The position numbers and the translations under genes are program-made. A DNA stretch of 30,080 nt from CAYXVB01 sp964467785 (GTDB lineage Bacteria > Bdellovibrionota > UBA1018): positions 1 to 30,080 of the forward strand of contig CAYXVB010000027.1 in assembly GCA_964467785.1 (NCBI GenBank). Reading direction: 5' to 3'. The stretch's first letter is position 1. Each line of letters begins with the position of its first letter. Below are positions 7,875 to 13,970 of the stretch, one piece after another. The notes beneath the pieces were generated by a model, which saw only the letters and a program-made list of their open reading frames with translations, was not told where the DNA came from and did not search any database.

Positions 7875-8243
7875 TCAGAGAACTTCCGGGGCCAGAGAGA
7901 TGATCTTCGTGAACGCCCGAGCGCGGAGTTCGCGAGCGACTGGACCAAAGATACGGGTACCAATCGGTTCATTCTGCGCGTTGATAAGAACCGCGGAGTT
8001 CGTGTCGAAGCGGATGTAAGTACCGTCGTGGCGGTTAACTTCCTTCTTCGTACGAACGATCACGGCTTTAAGAATTTCGCCCTTTTTCACTTTGGCGTTC
8101 GGAACAGCATCCTTCACGGTGACGACAATAACGTCGCCAACCGAGGCATACTTGCGACGTGAGCCACCGAGAACCTTGATGCACATGACAGACTTGGCGC
8201 CGGAATTGTCCGCGACGTCAAGACGAGTACGCATCTGAATCAT
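7875..8243 (-). CDS. rplN: 50S ribosomal protein L14
   Basis: L14 lies at the intersubunit interface and is the docking site of the silencing factor RsfS. The 122-residue product begins MIQMRTRLDVADNSGAKSVM and contains VVRTKKEVNRHDGTYIRFD and GTRIFGPVARELR, a full-length typical L14. It follows rpsQ and is 11 nt upstream of rplX. Shine-Dalgarno AAAGG precedes the ATG. Confidence 0.97.
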   Translation of the reverse strand: MIQMRTRLDVADNSGAKSVMCIKVLGGSRRKYASVGDVIVVTVKDAVPNAKVKKGEILKAVIVRTKKEVNRHDGTYIRFDTNSAVLINAQNEPIGTRIFGPVARELRARAFTKIISLAPEVL

Positions 8244-8277
8244 AAGATATAACCTTTCTTCGTCTCTTCTACGCGGG

Positions 8278-8667
8278 TTAGACGGTCACATCCAGGACCT
8301 GGCTGGCTTTGCGGATGATCTTCCGCAGGACCCAACGCTTGTCCCGGCTAAGCGGACGAGTTTCAACGAGCTCGACCCGATCACCAACTTTGGCTTCGTT
8401 CTTCTCGTCATGCGCCTTGAAACGGCGAGACTTCAGAACATACTTCTTATAAAGACCATGACGGACCTGACGGTCGATCTTCACCACGATCGTCTTTTGC
8501 ATTTTATCGCTAACGACCGTCCCGACCATCACCTTGCGTGCCTGAAGGGCATTGCGGGTGTCGGCAGTAGCCTCTTTCGACACCTTCGAGGGGGCCGATG
8601 GCTTCGCTGCCTTAGCCGCTTTAGCTGCTTTCGGAGCCTTCGCTTCCGTTCTATTTTTCTCGGTCAT
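8278..8667 (-). CDS. rpsQ: 30S ribosomal protein S17 with Ala/Lys-rich N-terminal extension
   Basis: S17 is a primary 16S rRNA-binding OB-fold protein. The conserved core begins near residue 45 (KVMVGTVVSDKMQKTIVVKI) and runs through YKKYVLKSRRFKAHDEKNEA and RDKRWVLRKI. The product is 129 residues against roughly 85 normally. The extra ~43 residues at the N-terminus are a repetitive KAPKAAKAAKAAKPSAPSK segment followed by a Thr/Asn-containing linker. The ATG at 8667 has a GGGAG Shine-Dalgarno and lies 2 nt after rpmC, so the extension is probably translated. Confidence 0.95.
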   Translation of the reverse strand: MTEKNRTEAKAPKAAKAAKAAKPSAPSKVSKEATADTRNALQARKVMVGTVVSDKMQKTIVVKIDRQVRHGLYKKYVLKSRRFKAHDEKNEAKVGDRVELVETRPLSRDKRWVLRKIIRKASQVLDVTV

Positions 8668-8669
8668 AC

Positions 8670-8882
8670 TTACTTACTCCCTTGGGAGGCACTCGGGACC
8701 GCTTGCAACGTCTTGATCCGAGCAATCTCCTTACGAAGGCGCCACAGACTCGCGGTATCCGCGAGCTGGCCGGTCACCTGCTTCATCTTCGTCTGGAACA
8801 AACTGGCTTCAGCCTCACGGAGGCGGGTAGCCAGTTCATCGTTCGACAAACCCTTGAGTTCTTTAAAACGCTTGGTCGACAT
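8670..8882 (-). CDS. rpmC: 50S ribosomal protein L29
   Basis: A 70-residue L29, a helical-hairpin protein at the polypeptide exit tunnel that helps dock trigger factor and SRP. The family pattern is visible: FKELKGLSNDELATRLREAE, then LFQTKMKQVTGQLADTASLW followed by RLRKEIARIKT. GAGG lies seven bases before the ATG. It is placed between rplP (15 nt upstream) and rpsQ (2 nt downstream). Confidence 0.96.
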   Translation of the reverse strand: MSTKRFKELKGLSNDELATRLREAEASLFQTKMKQVTGQLADTASLWRLRKEIARIKTLQAVPSASQGSK

Positions 8883-8897
8883 CTCAATACCTCAAAT

Positions 8898-9380
8898 TCA
8901 CGCCGTCTTAGCAGCCTTAGCTGCAGCCTTCGCGGCCTTCGCGACAGCCTTGGCTTGAACAGCAAGCGCTTCAGTCTTGCGCGATATCGGCTTCGCATGA
9001 AGCGGGAGCTTAGCATTAGCCAACTTCAGCGCCGCGAAAGCCTCAGCCTGCGGAATACCATCCATTTCGAAGATGACCCGACCAGGCTTGATTACAACGC
9101 ACCATTCTTCGACGTTACCCTTACCGGAACCCATTCGAGTTTCAGCCGGCTTCTTGGTAAGCGCCTTATCAGGAAACACTCGGATCCAGATGTTACCGCC
9201 ACGCTTGACTGCGCGGGTCATCGCGACACGAGCAGCCTCGAGCTGCCTCGACGTGATTTTGCCACATTCAGTAGCCTGGAGACCGAATTCACCGAAGAAC
9301 AAGGTACCGCCACGGTCAGCTTTGCCGCGCATCTTGCCCTTCTGATGTTTACGCCATTTAACTCGCTTGGGTGCCAACAT
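8898..9380 (-). CDS. rplP: 50S ribosomal protein L16 with Ala/Lys-rich C-terminal tail
   Basis: L16 lines the A-site side of the peptidyl-transferase region. It begins MLAPKRVKWRKHQKGKMRGK and contains FGEFGLQATECGKITSRQLE and the PDKALTKKPAETRMGSGKGN loop. The core ends near KPISRKTEAL. A tail of about 20 residues (AVQAKAVAKAAKAAAKAAKT) brings the length to 160 instead of about 137. This tail resembles the S17 and L5 extensions in composition. Confidence 0.96.
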   Translation of the reverse strand: MLAPKRVKWRKHQKGKMRGKADRGGTLFFGEFGLQATECGKITSRQLEAARVAMTRAVKRGGNIWIRVFPDKALTKKPAETRMGSGKGNVEEWCVVIKPGRVIFEMDGIPQAEAFAALKLANAKLPLHAKPISRKTEALAVQAKAVAKAAKAAAKAAKTA

Positions 9381-9393
9381 GGTCTGCTACTCC

Positions 9394-10065
9394 TTACGCT
9401 CCCTGAGCGGCCTTCGCCTCAGCGGCGGCCTGTTTCTTCAGGGTCTGGGTCTCACCGTGGTACACCCACGCCTTGACACCGATCACGCCGTAGGTCGTAC
9501 GAGCCTCGGCCGTGCCGTAATCAATATTCGCGCGCAAAGTGTGCAGCGGCACGCTGTCCTCGCTATACCATTCGGTACGAGCGATTTCAGCGCCACCAAG
9601 ACGCCCGGAGACGCGGATTTTGATACCCTTAATGCCCTGCTTGAAAGCCGAAGTCATGCATTTCTTCATGGCACGGCGGAAGGCCACGCGCTTTTCAAGC
9701 TGAGAAGCAACACTCTCAGCAAGTAGAGTTGCATTAGCTTCGGGCTTCTTTACCTCAATGATATTGAGGGACACTTCGTTCTTCGAAAGCTTCTGTACCT
9801 CAGCCTTCAACTGCTCAACGCCGGCGCCCTTCTTGCCGATCACGATGCCGGGGCGAGCCGTGTGAACATTGATCTTCACCTTGTTAGCGGCGCGTTCGAT
9901 CTCAATCTTCGCGATATTTGCGCCGAAAAGCTTCTCTTTCAAAAAACGACGAAGTTTAATGTCCTCGTGAATAAGCTTTCCGTATTCGCGTTTGGCGAAC
10001 CAACGGCTATCCCAAGTGCGGGTAATGCCGAGACGGAATCCAATCGGATTAACTTTCTGACCCAT
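9394..10065 (-). CDS. rpsC: 30S ribosomal protein S3
   Basis: S3 forms part of the mRNA entry channel and its helicase activity with S4 and S5. It begins MGQKVNPIGFRLGITRTWDS and has a type-2 KH domain with the RNA-binding loop GIVIGKKGAGVEQLK. The C-terminal domain shows VAFRRAMKKCMTSAFKQGIK and GAEIARTEWYSEDSVPLHTL. The 223-residue length is usual. Shine-Dalgarno GAGGA is close to the ATG. Confidence 0.97.
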   Translation of the reverse strand: MGQKVNPIGFRLGITRTWDSRWFAKREYGKLIHEDIKLRRFLKEKLFGANIAKIEIERAANKVKINVHTARPGIVIGKKGAGVEQLKAEVQKLSKNEVSLNIIEVKKPEANATLLAESVASQLEKRVAFRRAMKKCMTSAFKQGIKGIKIRVSGRLGGAEIARTEWYSEDSVPLHTLRANIDYGTAEARTTYGVIGVKAWVYHGETQTLKKQAAAEAKAAQGA

Positions 10066-10074
10066 AGTGTCCTC

Positions 10075-10410
10075 TTACCGTTCCGAGAGCGTCACACTAA
10101 CGTGACTCGTCTTCTTGTTGATCGGGAACGCCGACCCCTTCGCACGGGGGCGGAACCGCTTCATCGTCACGCCTTTGCCCACCAGAATCTGCGAGACTTT
10201 CAGCTTGTCGACGTCGACCATTCCCTTCTGATCTGCGTTGGCGGCCGCACTTCTCAGGAGCTTAAAAAGAACCTGGGCGGTGCGCTTGCGCGGGGAGAAT
10301 GAGAGAATCGTCAGAGCCTCATTAATCCCTTTGCCACGGATCTCATCAGCGAGAAGACCCATCTTCCGCGGGGTAATCCTTACAAAACTCACTTTCGCGG
10401 TGGCTTCCAT
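10075..10410 (-). CDS. rplV: 50S ribosomal protein L22
   Basis: L22 lines the exit tunnel, where its beta-hairpin loop forms part of the constriction. The 111-residue product shows SFVRITPRKMGLLADEIRGK and the hairpin region ILVGKGVTMKRFRPRAKGSA, with C-terminal KTSHVSVTLSER. The Shine-Dalgarno (AAGGAG) overlaps the rpsS stop codon, indicating coupled translation. Macrolide-resistance deletions known in the hairpin loop are not evident. Confidence 0.97.
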   Translation of the reverse strand: MEATAKVSFVRITPRKMGLLADEIRGKGINEALTILSFSPRKRTAQVLFKLLRSAAANADQKGMVDVDKLKVSQILVGKGVTMKRFRPRAKGSAFPINKKTSHVSVTLSER

Positions 10411-10420
10411 GTATCACTCC

Positions 10421-10753
10421 TTACTTCGCAGCCGGCTTCGGGGCCGCAGCCGGAGCTGCAGCAGGCTTAGCGCCCTCAGCAGCAGCCTTCTTGTCAGCAG
10501 GCGTATGACCATGGAAGGTACGAGTCAGGGCAAATTCGCCGAGCTTATGTCCAACCATATTTTCAGTCACGTACACCGGGATGAACTTCTTGCCGTTGTG
10601 CACCGCGAAAGTCAATCCCACAAAATCAGGAAGGATCGTCGAACGACGGGACCACGTCTTAATCACCTTACGGTCATTTGCCTGACGAGAGGCTGAGACC
10701 TTCTTCTCGAGGTGATCGTCACAGAAAGGGCCTTTTTTAATTGAACGGGCCAC
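10421..10753 (-). CDS. rpsS: 30S ribosomal protein S19 with Ala/Pro/Lys-rich C-terminal tail
   Basis: S19 is a head protein that pairs with S13 near the A site. The core begins MARSIKKGPFCDDHLEKKVS and includes RRSTILPDFVGLTFAVHNGK and the MVGHKLGEFALTRTFHGH signature. After the core, about 20 residues of Ala/Pro/Lys-rich sequence (AAAEGAKPAAAPAAAPKPAA) extend the protein to 110 residues against about 92. The start codon is GTG with AGGAG eight bases upstream. Confidence 0.96.
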   Translation of the reverse strand: MARSIKKGPFCDDHLEKKVSASRQANDRKVIKTWSRRSTILPDFVGLTFAVHNGKKFIPVYVTENMVGHKLGEFALTRTFHGHTPADKKAAAEGAKPAAAPAAAPKPAAK

Positions 10754-10771
10754 GATTCAATCTCCTATCAA

Positions 10772-11605
10772 TTACTTGCGGCGCTTGACGATGAACGCGT
10801 CAGTACGCTTGTTATTCCGTGTCTTGTAACCCTTGGTCGGCACGCCCCACGGCGTACGGGGATGACCGCCACCAGAGGACTTGCCTTCACCACCACCATG
10901 CGGATGGTCGATCGGGTTCATCGAAACACCGCGATTTGTGGGCCGAATGCCGAGCCAGCGGGCCCGACCAGCCTTACCAATCTTGATATTTTCGTGCTCG
11001 ATGTTAGCCAGCTGACCAATAGAGGCGCGACAATTCGCATGCACCAACCGAATTTCACCACTGGGCATCTTAACCTGACAATAGTCAGTTTCCTTAGCCA
11101 TCAACTGAGCATAGTTGCCTGCAGAACGGGCCATCTTCCCACCCTGGCCTGGAACTACTTCAATATTATGAACCAAAGTGCCAACCGGGATCGCAGAGAG
11201 CGAGAGGTTGTTACCCGGCTTAATATCCGCCTTATCGCTGGCCAAAACAGCGTCGCCAACATTTAAATTAAGCGGAGCCAGAATATAGCGCTTCTCACCA
11301 TCGGCGTAGGTCAAAAGAGCAATGTATGCCGAACGATTGGGATCATATTCGACCGAGGAGACCTTGGCGGGAATTTCGCGCTTGTCCCGACGGAAGTCAA
11401 TCATCCGGTACTTGCGCTTGTGACCACCGCCAATATGGCGAACGGTCATCTTGCCGAACGCATTGCGTCCACCAGACTTGGTGAGCGCCACAGTCAATTT
11501 GCGCGGCTTGCTCGGCTGAGCCTTCTTGGGCGTCAATACCGAGAAATCCGCCACGGTCTTGAACCGCAGCGATGGAGTAATGGGCTTAAACGACTTTGTA
11601 GCCAT
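10772..11605 (-). CDS. rplB: 50S ribosomal protein L2
   Basis: L2 is needed for subunit association and peptidyl-transferase function. The 277-residue product carries the N-terminal KSGGRNAFGKMTVRHIGGGH motif, with KRKYRMIDFRRDK directly following. The C-terminal active-site loop MNPIDHPHGGGEGKSSGGGH has the conserved histidines (core PHGGGEGK). The tail KGYKTRNNKRTDAFIVKRRK is normal. It is flanked by rplW (10 nt) and rpsS (18 nt). Confidence 0.98.
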   Translation of the reverse strand: MATKSFKPITPSLRFKTVADFSVLTPKKAQPSKPRKLTVALTKSGGRNAFGKMTVRHIGGGHKRKYRMIDFRRDKREIPAKVSSVEYDPNRSAYIALLTYADGEKRYILAPLNLNVGDAVLASDKADIKPGNNLSLSAIPVGTLVHNIEVVPGQGGKMARSAGNYAQLMAKETDYCQVKMPSGEIRLVHANCRASIGQLANIEHENIKIGKAGRARWLGIRPTNRGVSMNPIDHPHGGGEGKSSGGGHPRTPWGVPTKGYKTRNNKRTDAFIVKRRK

Positions 11606-11615
11606 AGTTCATCTC

Positions 11616-11906
11616 TCACTTCGTTTGGAAGAAGTCGATCTTCTGTCCCTCGCCGAGGGTGACAATCGCCTTTTTCCAGTTGGAGCGCTTGGTCTCGAAA
11701 CGACCGACCCGCTTAACCTTGCCATGAACCGTCAGAGTGCGCACTGCCAGCACCTTCACATTGAAAAGGCGCTGAACGGCATCACGAATTTCCTGTTTGT
11801 TCGCTTGGGTGGCAACTTCAAAAGCATAGCGATTTGCCACTTCAGCGAGAGCAGTACTCTTTTCGCTAATAATGGGTCTGCGGATTACATCATATACGCT
11901 GCGCAT
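11616..11906 (-). CDS. rplW: 50S ribosomal protein L23
   Basis: L23 is the main docking site for trigger factor and SRP at the exit tunnel. The 96-residue product shows VIRRPIISEKSTALAEVANR and the loop VLAVRTLTVHGKVKRVGRFE, then KRSNWKKAIVTL. Shine-Dalgarno GAGG lies six bases before the ATG. It follows rplD by 8 nt. Trigger factor itself is not encoded near clpP in this window. Confidence 0.97.
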   Translation of the reverse strand: MRSVYDVIRRPIISEKSTALAEVANRYAFEVATQANKQEIRDAVQRLFNVKVLAVRTLTVHGKVKRVGRFETKRSNWKKAIVTLGEGQKIDFFQTK

Positions 11907-11914
11907 TGGTTACC

Positions 11915-12544
11915 TCACTTGCCCGCAGCCAGACGGGTATTCACCGCCTGCGCCGCGCGCTTGGTCATCACGAGCCAGTCGTAACGGACAATATCGTAAA
12001 CATTGAGGCCTTCGGTGCGGAGCACCTTGACCTTCGGAATGTTACGACCCGAAAGCTCGAGGTTCTTATTTGCGTCATCAACAATCAGGACCTGATCAAG
12101 GTCGAATTTCTTTTTAAGAATTTCGTCAAACGCAGCAGTCTTAGCCTGAGCGAGATCAAGATTATCGACGATCAGCACTCGTTGAGCTTTTACGCGATCC
12201 GACAAGGCGGAACAGAGCGCACCACGCATCATCTGCTTAGGCGTGGCCTGTTCATAAGAGCGAGGTTGCGGACCGAAATTCTGACCACCACCCGGCTGAA
12301 GCGGCGAACGGCTAGAACCCTGTCGGGCATTGCCGGTACCCTTCTGCTTGAACGGCTTCCGGCCACCACCGCGGACTTCGGACTTAACCTTAGTCTTGGC
12401 AGTGCCCTGACGGCGACCAGCGAGTTGCGCTTTGATCACCTGGTGAACAAGGGGAACATTCACGTCAGCGGCAAATACTGCATCGCTGAGCTCGATCGTT
12501 CCAACTTTCTTCTTCGACAGATCAATTACATCCAAAATAGGCAT
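11915..12544 (-). CDS. rplD: 50S ribosomal protein L4
   Basis: L4 is an early-assembly protein with an extended loop in the exit tunnel. In enterobacteria it represses the S10 operon by acting on the leader RNA. The 209-residue product has the loop GGGRKPFKQKGTGNARQGSS followed by RSPLQPGGG. It also has the C-terminal segments VLIVDNLDLAQAKT and LNVYDIVRYDWLVMTKRAAQ. It starts 3 nt after rplC. A candidate target for autoregulation is the structured spacer upstream of rplC or the leader ahead of rpsJ, but this is inference. Confidence 0.97.
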   Translation of the reverse strand: MPILDVIDLSKKKVGTIELSDAVFAADVNVPLVHQVIKAQLAGRRQGTAKTKVKSEVRGGGRKPFKQKGTGNARQGSSRSPLQPGGGQNFGPQPRSYEQATPKQMMRGALCSALSDRVKAQRVLIVDNLDLAQAKTAAFDEILKKKFDLDQVLIVDDANKNLELSGRNIPKVKVLRTEGLNVYDIVRYDWLVMTKRAAQAVNTRLAAGK

Positions 12545-12547
12545 AGA

Positions 12548-13237
12548 TCACCCAATGCTCTTCACAGCGCGACGAATCGTGACGATGCCGCTCTTCGGGC
12601 CCGGGACACTACCGTGAACCAGGAGAAGCTGATTCTCCAGGTCGACGCGGACAACGCGCACGTTTTGAACCACAGTGCGCACATGCCCCATATGGCCGTT
12701 CATCTTCTTATTCTTGAACACCTTACCAGGATCAGCACGGTTACCAATGGAACCGATCTGACGGTGAGAGAGCGAGGCCCCATGCGATTTGTAGTTACCA
12801 GAATAATGGTAACGCTTCATGACACCCTGAAAGCCCTTACCTTTGCTAATCGCAGTAAGATCAACCAGGTCGCCGGCCTTGACGAAGTCCGCGCTCAGCA
12901 CTTTGCCAGCAACGAGACCGTCCATCTTAGCGTCAGCAGGAAGACGAATCTCCTGGTAATGATAGAAGCCAGAAGAATTAACAGCCTTGGCATGACCTTG
13001 CTCTGCCTTGGTAGCTGCCTTAGCTTTTTTCTCAAGAAGACCAATCTGAACAGCCTTGTAGCCATTCTTCTCCTGAGTCTTCACCTGAGTGATCACCGCA
13101 GGCTTGAGATCAATAACGGTCACAGCAACAGCATCACCGTTATCGTTATAAACCTGCGTCATGCCAGCCTTGATACCGAGGATACCACCAAGGCCCTCGT
13201 TCAAAGCCACATGCTCGCGTTGAGCGGACTTTTCCAT
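12548..13237 (-). CDS. rplC: 50S ribosomal protein L3
   Basis: L3 starts large-subunit assembly and its tip reaches the peptidyl-transferase centre. The start is placed at the ATG at 13235-13237, eight bases after a GGAGA Shine-Dalgarno. An in-frame TTG five codons upstream (13252) is less likely because it would overlap that Shine-Dalgarno. The product is 229 residues: LGGILGIKAGMTQVYNDNGD, LTAISKGKGFQGVMKRYHYS, and the GHMGHVRTVVQNVRVVRVDL stretch. It is separated from rpsJ by an unusually long, structured 271-nt spacer. Confidence 0.96.
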   Translation of the reverse strand: MEKSAQREHVALNEGLGGILGIKAGMTQVYNDNGDAVAVTVIDLKPAVITQVKTQEKNGYKAVQIGLLEKKAKAATKAEQGHAKAVNSSGFYHYQEIRLPADAKMDGLVAGKVLSADFVKAGDLVDLTAISKGKGFQGVMKRYHYSGNYKSHGASLSHRQIGSIGNRADPGKVFKNKKMNGHMGHVRTVVQNVRVVRVDLENQLLLVHGSVPGPKSGIVTIRRAVKSIG

Positions 13238-13508
13238 AATCACAATCTCCAAGCGCGGAAATTTTGCTAAACCGCGCAGGCCATTTTTTTGCTACGAATC
13301 TATCCGCACAGCATCACCGGGAAGCCGCCTAATTAGGCCGCCGGATGCTTTCATGAGGACAACCGTTGAGTTCGTTGACTTTCTCGGTGGGAACAGCGCT
13401 ACCGCTGATGCACCAAGGAGTTTCAACTCCCTCCAATTCCAGCTCTCGGGGAGCTAGCCGATTCCATTACACAGAATCGGATCGAACGCCTAATCAGATA
13501 GGCCTTCG
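13238..13508 (-). ncRNA. Structured spacer between rpsJ and rplC, candidate cis-regulatory RNA
   Basis: No plausible gene is present in these 271 nt, but inverted repeats are dense. Read along the transcript they are: GCCTA/TAGGC (13488-13503), CCGATTC/GAATCGG (13458-13480), AGCTC/GAGCT (13441-13455), GGAGT/ACTCC (13417-13430) and CAGCG/CGCTG (13394-13407). A long arm with outer AGCATC/GATGCT follows (13310-13349), and last GCGCGG/CCGCGC (13253-13277), ending three bases before the rplC Shine-Dalgarno. None has a terminator-like uridine run. rpsJ-rplC spacers are normally short, so a leader RNA controlling rplC-rplD and the downstream genes is plausible. No known family was recognised. Confidence 0.45.
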
Positions 13509-13820
13509 TTAAGACTTAATTTCGACATCCACGCCAGCCGACAGATCCAGCTTCATTAGCGAATCCACCGTCTGCTGCGTCGGCTCAAGAATATCCAAGA
13601 GCCGCTTGTGCGTCCGAACTTCGAACTGCTCGCGGGATTTTTTGTCTACATGAGGCGAACGCAGAACGCAATACTTATTGATCACAGTCGGAAGAGGAAT
13701 CGGACCACGAACCGTGGCGCCAGTCCGCTTCGCGGTGTTCACAATTTCCCATACGGATTGATCGAGAACGCGATGATCGAAGGCTTTAAGTTTAATGCGA
13801 ATCTTGTGTTCCATTGCCAT
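13509..13820 (-). CDS. rpsJ: 30S ribosomal protein S10 (NusE)
   Basis: S10 is a 30S head protein that also acts as NusE in transcription antitermination. The 103-residue product shows KIRIKLKAFDHRVLDQSVWE and the conserved loop GPIPLPTVINKYCVLRSPHV followed by DKKSREQFEVRTHKRL. The start is ATG at 13820, seven bases after AAGGAG. It is isolated by long spacers on both sides: 150 nt from fusA and 271 nt from rplC. Confidence 0.97.
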   Translation of the reverse strand: MAMEHKIRIKLKAFDHRVLDQSVWEIVNTAKRTGATVRGPIPLPTVINKYCVLRSPHVDKKSREQFEVRTHKRLLDILEPTQQTVDSLMKLDLSAGVDVEIKS

Positions 13821-13855
13821 TACACATCTCCTTGAAAATTCCGGGGAGTTACCTC

Positions 13856-13874
13856 GCCTAAGATGTGATTAGGC
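13856..13874 (-). other. Stem-loop in the rpsJ leader (GCCTA/TAGGC)
   Basis: A 5-bp GCCTA/TAGGC stem with a 9-nt loop lies in the presumed 5' leader of rpsJ, about 20 nt before its Shine-Dalgarno. The same stem sequence recurs at 13488-13503 and 13327-13338, on the other side of rpsJ. Confidence 0.4.
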
Positions 13875-13915
13875 AAGCAATCTCTCCCAGTTCGTCTTTT
13901 AACAACAGGCCGCTG

Positions 13916-13944
13916 TCTATATCGACTATTGACGCAGAAGACAA
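13916..13944 (-). promoter_or_regulatory. Candidate promoter for the S10 operon
   Basis: On the minus strand TTGTCT (13939-13944) and TATAGA (13916-13921) are separated by exactly 17 nt, each matching the sigma-70 consensus at four of six positions. It would give a leader of roughly 85-90 nt ahead of rpsJ. The -35 box lies in the right arm of the 13934-13958 inverted repeat. Confidence 0.4.
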
Positions 13945-13958
13945 CGGCAATCTTCTGC
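13934..13958 (-). other. Perfect 8-bp inverted repeat downstream of fusA
   Basis: GCAGAAGA and TCTTCTGC are separated by 9 nt, starting 13 nt after the fusA stop. No T-run follows on the minus strand, so it is not a good intrinsic terminator. It could be an mRNA 3' stabiliser or processing site for fusA, or an operator overlapping the candidate rpsJ promoter. Confidence 0.45.
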
Positions 13959-13970
13959 AATTCTTTAAAA

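Noticed and set aside
13238..13252. TTG start five codons upstream in rplC
   Set aside because: It would overlap the Shine-Dalgarno that serves the ATG at 13237.
13381..13445. tRNA-like arms in the rpsJ-rplC spacer
   Set aside because: GGAGTTTCAACTCC looks like a T-arm but the stem mismatches in register and no acceptor partner was found.
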